Shown one piece after another: positions 20,041 to 25,969 of a stretch of DNA of 25,969 nt. Under the pieces are notes generated by a model, which was not told where the DNA came from, did not search any database, and was given only the letters and a program-made list of their open reading frames with translations. Source of the DNA: Priapulus caudatus (Eukaryota; Priapulida; Priapulimorpha; Priapulimorphida; Priapulidae); assembly GCF_000485595.1 (NCBI RefSeq), contig NW_014577810.1, forward strand, positions 103,859 to 129,827. Direction: 5' to 3'. A program made the position numbers and the translations under genes. Within the stretch, counting starts at the first letter, position 1. Every line of letters starts with the position of its first letter.

Positions 20041-20314
20041 GTGCTAAGCATGTCATTATGTCGTTTGCCTGAAAACATTTAGCATATTAGTATTTCGCTA
20101 GCCTGCACACACTTAGCATGTTGTTTGCGTCACTGGTGTAGGTACAGGTAGCATGTTTTTGCGTAGCTGACTAGAGTGCAGGTATGGTGTTGTGCAGCTG
20201 GCTGGCGCACACTTGTTGTGTTATGCAGCTAGCTTGTGGCACACTTAGCATGTTATTGCGTTCCTGGCTGAAAGCATACTTAGCTTAATGCTGTGTTGCT
20301 GGCTGCTATTATTG
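20041..20314. repeat. Diverged minisatellite, about 34-bp unit, about 8 copies
   Basis: Units begin at about 20041, 20077, 20111, 20146, 20180, 20211, 20243 and 20278 and range from about 31 to 38 bp. Each carries a core resembling ACTTAGCATGTT, followed by TTGCGTAGCTGGCTG. Neighbouring units differ at many positions, so the array is old. No coding frame runs through it. Confidence 0.75.
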
Positions 20315-20726
20315 CCGGATGCTTCATTAGCGCTAAATTGAGTCTGAAACGTATCAGGGTTCCTCGTTTCGCTCATGAAAAAGACCAAGCTTCATTAGAA
20401 AAGTTTCCTTCCTACTGATTACAGAACAACGTTCAGTATAATTTAGTAAGCGGACACGTGCCGTACGTCTTCTCTAACAGCTTCCGAACACAACACACCG
20501 CGATGAGCGGAGCTTTGACGTTACTGCGCGATTATAATAATAACGATGACGTCATCTCGAGCCGATATAGGAAAATGGCGCGAAACGAGACGAATTTGGA
20601 CGATGGCGCTGTCTGTACATATAACGTAAAATTTAAATCGTCAACAAAAAGATTGGTAATATTGTGATATAGTGGGTAGTAAATCCGTGTCTACGACTGA
20701 CAAGCAGACGCCTATAGCTACCTTAT
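20315..20726. other. No gene recognised; contains a palindromic CRE-like site
   Basis: Unique sequence. A perfect 12-bp palindrome, GATGACGTCATC, lies at 20545-20556. The plus-strand frame 20458-20667 shows no recognisable domain. Confidence 0.45.
20545..20556. promoter_or_regulatory. CRE-like palindrome GATGACGTCATC
   Basis: A TGACGTCA core with one further symmetric step on each side. It matches bZIP (CREB/ATF) half-sites. Chance occurrence is not excluded, and no promoter is identified. Confidence 0.2.
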
Positions 20727-20836
20727 GCTATTTGTCTGGACGTGCTCCAAATCGACAAAACGCCGCTCTGTGAATAAGTCCTATCTTATTCACAGAGCGG
20801 CGTTTTGTCGATTTGGAGCACGTCCAGACAAATAGC
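20727..20836. repeat. 52-bp perfect inverted repeat with a 6-base loop
   Basis: The left arm at 20727-20778 starts GCTATTTGTCTGGACGTGCT, and the right arm at 20785-20836 is its exact reverse complement; the loop TCCTAT lies at 20779-20784. I compared all 52 pairs and found no mismatch. A second palindrome, GTGCGCGCAC, abuts it at 20837-20846. The perfect match implies a recent origin, gene conversion, or a technical foldback in the assembly. It could be a foldback/MITE-like element, a replication-fork template switch, or a source of hairpin small RNA. The sequence alone does not decide between these. Confidence 0.97.
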
Positions 20837-21297
20837 GTGCGCGCACATTGCATTTCCAACATTGACATAAAGGTGCTGCCAGTGTGCAGATTGCCGCAAA
20901 CGTGCAGTTGTTCAGCGCGGCAGCGTAACTTATTTCTAAACCCGACGAAAGATTCCGAGACGTACGAAAGAAACTTACTCTGCTGCTAATGGATAGTTTG
21001 GTAGCGCGGACATCCGCAGACGTACGCGCGGAAAGTTTAACAACGGAGTTCCATCTAACGCGGAACGTTGTTGGCCGATTGAATTTGTCTCGGTTGCAAT
21101 AAACCGGCATTTGATGCATACAAATTACGCGCCCGACTGGATAACGTAAAATAATCGGTGTTTTTCCATCAAGAAACGCGCAGATAGTTTTAATAGTATG
21201 AGTTATTAAATAACGTCGTCGCATATATGATAAATGGTGTGGGCCTTAATATCAACGTGCCTGGATATGGAGGCGAGCAGACTAGAGAGATTCTCGC
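20837..21297. other. No gene recognised
   Basis: Unique CpG-containing sequence. A minus-strand frame of 144 residues (20790-21224) starts with ATG and ends inside the inverted-repeat arm. It is Ser/Arg/Ala-rich with several Cys residues and no motif that I recognise. Confidence 0.4.
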
Positions 21298-21468
21298 CCT
21301 AGTGCAATCAGGAGTGTATGATATAGATCTATATTATACATTCCTGGTGCAATCATATATTGTACACTCTTGGTGCAATCATATATTAATACTCCTGGTG
21401 CAATCATATATTATACATTCCTGGTGCAATAATATATTAATACTCCTAGTGCAATCATAACACCAGGA
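21298..21468. repeat. 26-bp tandem repeat with terminal palindromes
   Basis: Five to six units of the form CTGGTGCAATCATATATTA plus a variable TACATTC or ATACTC end follow each other, differing mainly at the unit end. The first part, 21309-21346, is a near-perfect palindrome centred on AGATCT (17 of 19 pairs match). The array ends with CACCAGGAGT, the inverse of its own unit start, so the array is bounded by inverted copies. Confidence 0.85.
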
Positions 21469-21484
21469 GTGAATAATAATAGGT

Positions 21485-21539
<55 letters not shown>
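21485..21539. repeat. (AAT)n microsatellite
   Basis: An uninterrupted run of AAT trinucleotides directly downstream of the 26-bp tandem repeat. Confidence 0.97.
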
Positions 21540-21541
<2 letters not shown>

Positions 21542-22180
21542 GCACTGGTCACACTGCAGATGTTGCTCACCAAGTACATCTGACAAGTGGTATGCGTCAG
21601 AAGCATACCTCCGAGACGCAGTTACCAACCATCGGAGCATAGCTAACACTCATCGTGGGATATAGGCGGTGCAGCACCAGCATCGCACCGATACCTTCGC
21701 AAACCGCCTAGATCAACTAGTGCTCCCACACAGGAAAAAAAAAAAAAAAAAAGGAAACAAAAAAACGAAAAATGCGCCGCTTTGTTTCCGATTGAGGGCG
21801 TAGGCCGTACCAGACTGAGCTGCTAACATCTATGGTGAAGGAAAGGACAACATCCACCAAGTACAAACGATCTGAGAGATTGAAATTTAGGTAGGATGTG
21901 GAAATATCAATAGACGAGAATTGTACCAGTGGTGGTTGGAGCGCTTGGCTCTCTAAAGAAATGATTTGAGAAGCACGCTAAGGAACTCCCATGGCCCACA
22001 CACCTGCCGCACCAAGTGCAAGAAAATCGCACATACTGGGACAACAGCACACATCCTGCGAAAAAACTTCTGGATGAATCGCCTATGTCCACGTTGGGAC
22101 CGGCAACCGCAGAAGCACCGGCCTAATGCGTGAATCCACTTATGGAATAATAAAATCAAATAATTATCTAATTATTATTC
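21540..22180. other. No gene recognised; internal poly(A) run
   Basis: Mixed sequence containing a run of 18 A bases at 21735-21752, followed by more A-rich sequence to about 21770. The 190 bp before the run could be the end of a retroposed transcript, but I find no flanking target-site duplication and no recognisable SINE or LINE motif. Short frames downstream (21907-22159, minus strand) are not recognised. Confidence 0.35.
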
Positions 22181-23555
22181 ACTCGCTGAGTAATAGCTAG
22201 AACGTCCGCTCCGCCGGGGCCAAGAACACGCAAGCAATGGCCGACGAATTATACATGACATTGCCGTTTTCTAGGTATGGTGTAGCGCTCCAGGCGAAGA
22301 GAACACCTTATTTAGCCACAAGAATGTTTATATATTAGCCCCACCGTCTCTCGTCAACCAACGTTCACCCACAATAATTATCCTGCGCGCGCTGCAAGTA
22401 AACGTTCACGGCGTTCCCGGCCTGTTTTTGACAACAAATCCAGCAGCCCATAGCAGTTGTATGCAAAATTGAGTTCACCCTCCGTGCAAACCGATTTTGG
22501 CGTCGCGCATCGGATTAATAATTGTCCCGATCGCTGTGCATGTACAAGTAGGCCTATACTAATTAAAAACAAACGTAATCCTGCACCAGCAATTTACAGT
22601 ATGACCACCTACAATCTTCGAACATGCCGTCCTGCACGTATGTGCTGAACTAGTGCAACTATTCGCCACCAGCGACGCGGCAATGCGCCTGCCGAGCATC
22701 TAAACCAACAAAAATGTTGCTCGCAATGGCCAACCGTGTGTCGCCCCCCGATGCGGAACATAGACTTTCCGCATAATATTCCCCTTCACTCCAACGGCTG
22801 GCTGCCGCCCACTACCTCCAACGGCGTCTCGCTTGCGGGCAACTAGGATACGCTATAAGCTCATTTACCGCTCTGCGGCTATATGTAACTACGTGATCCA
22901 CGGTCGGCAACCGAACTGTGAACGAACACAATTGCGTTGACGCATCGCCATCTCGGTTTGTTCAGCCACGCGGCGTTCAATTGCAAAGCAATAGGCTCCT
23001 TTTGCAATGGCGCACCATTTCTCCTGACACAATCATCGGTTTCGTCTAGTGCGATCTCGGTAGGAGCGACCAAGCCGTCTACCCAAACCGCACCGTGACG
23101 GGCACATCGAATTGCGTCTATTGGACTTCGTGCTGCAAGTCTGAAAGGCGTTCGAAACTTATAGTATACAGGTTTATATTCAGTACACCAGCTGTAGGCC
23201 ACTAACTGTAGCCACCAGCACGGTATGCAGCCCAGATACTTACTCAAGGAGTAGATGCGTAATGTTGCGTGTCGTGCAAAGCTGCGATGAGAGCTCGTGC
23301 CGAAATCCCGAATCCTCGGACGGTCGAACGAGACCGCAGAGCCCCCATGGCTCCCACACCCACCCGTCCGGATACAACGCGCGCTGTTACTCTAGCACAA
23401 CATTATTAGGCAGTAAGAGGTTGCATGAGAAGTCCTCATGGATTATGGCTTCAGGCCGTTGGCTATAATATGGTATTTTGAAAACATAAGCACGTAAATA
23501 GACAATCACGTATTCTACCCCGGCATGCACCGCCCGCTATGAGGTGCACATTACG
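22181..23555. other. No gene recognised; unique sequence
   Basis: Ordinary mixed sequence. The minus-strand frame 22879-23247 (122 residues) and the plus-strand frames at 22457-22648 and 23262-23468 have no motifs that I recognise. No RNA gene is seen. Confidence 0.45.
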
Positions 23556-23582
23556 TTATCGTCTCTCTTTCTCTCTCTCCTG
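23556..23582. repeat. Short (CT)n patch
   Basis: CTCTCTTTCTCTCTCTCCTGTC in otherwise unique sequence. Confidence 0.8.
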
Positions 23583-25198
23583 TCGCACGGCTGGACTGCA
23601 GTGACCTGACAATCTCTATGATCATATGCGTACCGTTTCCTGCAATTTAAGATGGCGCATACGCAACCCGAAGCATTCTAGCATCTAGCAGCCTGCATGC
23701 ACGCAGATTCCTGAAACTGTAACCAGCTCCTGCGCGTGGCCAATAGTCCCAGCCGCGCTAACGAGCGAGCATCATTGACTCTTCTACCCAGACTAGCAGC
23801 TAAGCACGTACCTAGTGTCAGGAAATCGTTGCTGGGCAGTAGATGTTAGAAAGCTGAGCATGGTGGAATAATATGACACAGGGTAACGAACCGTGATACT
23901 CGGGAAGTGCTAGTGTTGGTCAAGAGTCTTTTAACACCTATAATGGCTGGTTAATAGTGACTCACGACAATGATGATGTAGTCAGCGTAAAGCATTGCCG
24001 TCGGCATGTCTCCGAAAGCTAGTTTAGCCCGGCGGTTTGGCTAAAAAACTAACTTGATAAGCCAAAAAGATAAAAATTGTCAGCACGTGCTGGCAACTCA
24101 CAAAGCATCTTCGATGAAACTACAATGTGTGCGACTAGACTGTGTCGCTGGTGACGGTTGTATAATATACTTTACGCTGTAATCGCCGCCGAAGCGTATA
24201 GGAAGTCAGCGTATTTCCGCGTGTTTAGTGTTTCATAATTATACCGCCGCTCGATCAGCTCGAGATTCGTCCCGCGGCGTCCCAATGTGCCAGCCCATAT
24301 TAAGATCTTATTGTTTTGCGGTACATATCTTCAACTTTGATGAAAATGATTATTTCCTTCTCCATTTGAGACTGTTTTCGAACGATCTTTGCTGGCAAAA
24401 TATCGTTGGCAAGGCCTCTGTTACCTTTCCGCCGGTACGCCGGCTGCGCCTGGCAAGGCGAGGATTGCGCACGCGGAGTTACGTGGCCCAAGACGAAGAT
24501 GAGATTTTATTGCCAACCCTAACTCCCTACTGATTGCGTGCGTATTTTCAATCTTATCTACTTCGATCTTGGCCGCCTAATCGTTTCGGCAAACAGTAGG
24601 TAGTCGGGTCATTTTAGATTTCACATGATTACATGGTTACGCCGATAGTTCTCGGCGTCAATTTACGTGTTTATTCGTTTCCTGCGCTTGCTGATTGCAG
24701 CAGTCGGCGGGCCTGGTAGACTTCGGTCACCGTAGACTTCGTTCGTTTCAGGCTTATTTCCTGACCCATGACAACCGCTTACTGCCCTCACTGCTCGTGA
24801 TCGCCATGCAGGGTATATTATGCCGTTGTAGTCGCATATGCCCAAGACAAAGTCCCGGTTAATGACCGCGATAGCAAATAGGTTGTTTGGGTTTCGGAAC
24901 CCAGTCCTCAGTAAGAAGGCCGGATTTAGGCAATGCTAATCCCCTTGTATTAGCAGTATATATGTGCATCGCACATGAACCAACCGGCTGGAATATGCTA
25001 TACCTCTAGATGACGATAATGAAGCTGACACGAGGAGAGACGACGAGTGTTTCAAGTCCTAATTTGCCTAACACAAAACTAGGCGTGACTTAAAAAGCAA
25101 ACTACTAGAAGCGCGCGAATATCTTATACGTCACAGCTCGGCTAATTCCTAAAGTAAGCTAGAACCGATTGAGTTCTTTCACCTATTACTGTTGCAAG
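23583..25198. other. No gene recognised; small hairpins
   Basis: Unique sequence. Short hairpins include TGGGTT-TCGG-AACCCA near 24887-24902 and ATGTGC-ATC-GCACAT near 24962-24976. The plus-strand frame 24228-24533 starts with GTG, lacks a recognised domain and is probably not a gene. Confidence 0.45.
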
Positions 25199-25466
25199 AA
25201 ACTCGCCGCTAACCTCGGAGAGGTGCGCCTTTTCGACACGGACACTCAGCAATTAGACGCAATCCACATGACACGGCAACTACGCCAACTGTCTTTTATG
25301 GCAGTGACGGATCAGATCGATGTCACTCAGTTAGACGACGCCAAACACGTACGATCCGATTACCAATACATAATGCATAGTCGTCGAACTCCCTGCGAGC
25401 ATGATCCTATCGATGTCGACGTGATATCTCCGCGCCATCATCCGTCCACTCATCATCCATACAGGT
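25199..25466 (+). other. Weak candidate coding exon, function unknown
   Basis: A plus-strand frame stays open across this span and has an even, hydrophilic composition, for example LGEVRLFDTDTQQLDAIHMT, unlike the repeat-derived frames around it. It is preceded by a pyrimidine-rich stretch ending in GCAAG at 25198, which could be a weak acceptor, and ends at CATACAG followed by GTAGGA at 25467, which resembles a 5' splice donor. The upstream in-frame stop is at 25160-25162, and the first in-frame ATG is at 25268. I recognise no domain. The His/Pro-rich end may be compositional, and chance explains this nearly as well as an exon. Confidence 0.12.
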
Positions 25467-25605
25467 AGGATTATGGGCAATTCAATAATCTAGCCACGTG
25501 AGCTCTTTCGCGTTTGGCAGGAAATCTCACAAGACGAGGGTTTATCCCTGCGCGATGGCGTACACATACCGTCTAAAACACAGCGAGCTCCCCCGCATAC
25601 ACGCT
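25467..25605. other. No gene recognised
   Basis: Short unique stretch leading into the CT-rich block. Confidence 0.5.
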
Positions 25606-25969
25606 CTTCTTCTCCTTTTGTCTCTCTCTCTCTCGCTCTCTCTTCTCTCCGCGCTCGTCTCGCTCTCTCTCCCCTCTCTCGTTACCCGTCCTCCTCCCCC
25701 TTTTCCCTCTCCCTTACTCTCTTCTTTTCTCCTCTCGCCCTCGCGGCCGCGCTAACTCTCTCTCTTTCTCTCGGCCCTTTCTCCTTTCCTCCGTTCTCTG
25801 TTTCTCTCTCGCCTGATCTGCGAACACCCTCCTCTCTCTTCTCTCCTCTGCTCTCTCTCTCTCTCTCTTCTCGTCTCCTCTCTCCGTGCTCTCTCTCATC
25901 TCTGCTCATCCTCTATTCTCAGCGCGTCCTCGTCATCCTCGCTCTCGTCTCCCCCCGCATCGCCCTCAT
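25606..25969. repeat. (CT)n-rich pyrimidine tract
   Basis: About 360 bp rich in CTCTCT, TTCTCC and CCCTC words, running to the window edge. Ser/Leu/Pro-rich plus-strand and Arg/Glu-rich minus-strand frames are repeat translations. Confidence 0.9.

Noticed and set aside
20790-21224. 144-residue minus-strand frame ending in the hairpin arm
   Set aside because: No motif that I recognise, and its end lies in the inverted repeat. Probably chance.
20041-21468. CRISPR-like array of repeats and spacers
   Set aside because: The repeats are contiguous tandem units, with no unique spacers of constant length, and the DNA is eukaryotic in character.
22879-23247. 122-residue minus-strand frame
   Set aside because: No recognisable motif or gene context.

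Overview
This window looks like intergenic or intronic DNA from a eukaryotic genome, most plausibly an arthropod. CpG is not visibly depleted. Simple-sequence repeats of many motif types fill a large share of the window. The only protein homology I recognise is the broken start of a PIF/Harbinger (HARBI1-like) transposase. The CpG level would suit a hymenopteran insect such as an ant, but that is only an inference. I see no convincing host gene, no tRNA or rRNA gene, no CRISPR array and no bacterial-type operon. Most long open frames lie in simple repeats and are open only because the repeat lacks stop codons.

Layout, left part (1-9060). CA/CG repeats open the window at 1-83. A 3'-truncated Harbinger element lies at 1298 to about 2162, with its terminal sequence, an internal copy of it, palindromic CCGCTAA-type subterminal repeats and the first 80 or so residues of its transposase. 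Next come a CACG-rich array (3578-3917), a GA-rich tract (4363-4500), a nested inverted repeat (4558-4634), a pyrimidine/trinucleotide tract (5515-5890), a purine tract (6590-6780), and a hairpin followed by (TA)n and (GA)n (8833-9060).

Middle (9061-16780). Two diverged copies of one sequence (9872-9992 and 11845-11972) flank a 650-bp TGTA-type array. GT repeats follow, then a 26-bp perfect inverted repeat with a 10-bp tandem repeat in its loop (13300-13392), a GC-rich minisatellite holding two perfect 39-bp copies, a 1.2-kb CCA/CAC-rich block (14345-15540) and a GT-rich block (16160-16780).

Right part (16781-25969). A compound GATA/CATA/GATA/GGAT array covers 17041-18475. The 1.5 kb from 20041 to 21540 holds three unrelated repeat structures: a diverged minisatellite of about 34 bp, a perfect 52-bp inverted repeat with a 6-base loop, and a 26-bp minisatellite with a palindrome at its start, followed by (AAT)n. 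From 21541 to 25600 the sequence is mostly unique, with no recognised gene, and the window ends in CT-rich repeat.

No set of genes works together here. The most unusual signals are structural: the 52-bp perfect hairpin, the 26-bp hairpin with its tandem loop, and the small dispersed and tandem repeats of unknown family. None of them is evidence for a new biological system on its own. Searches against the rest of the genome and small-RNA data would be needed to test that.
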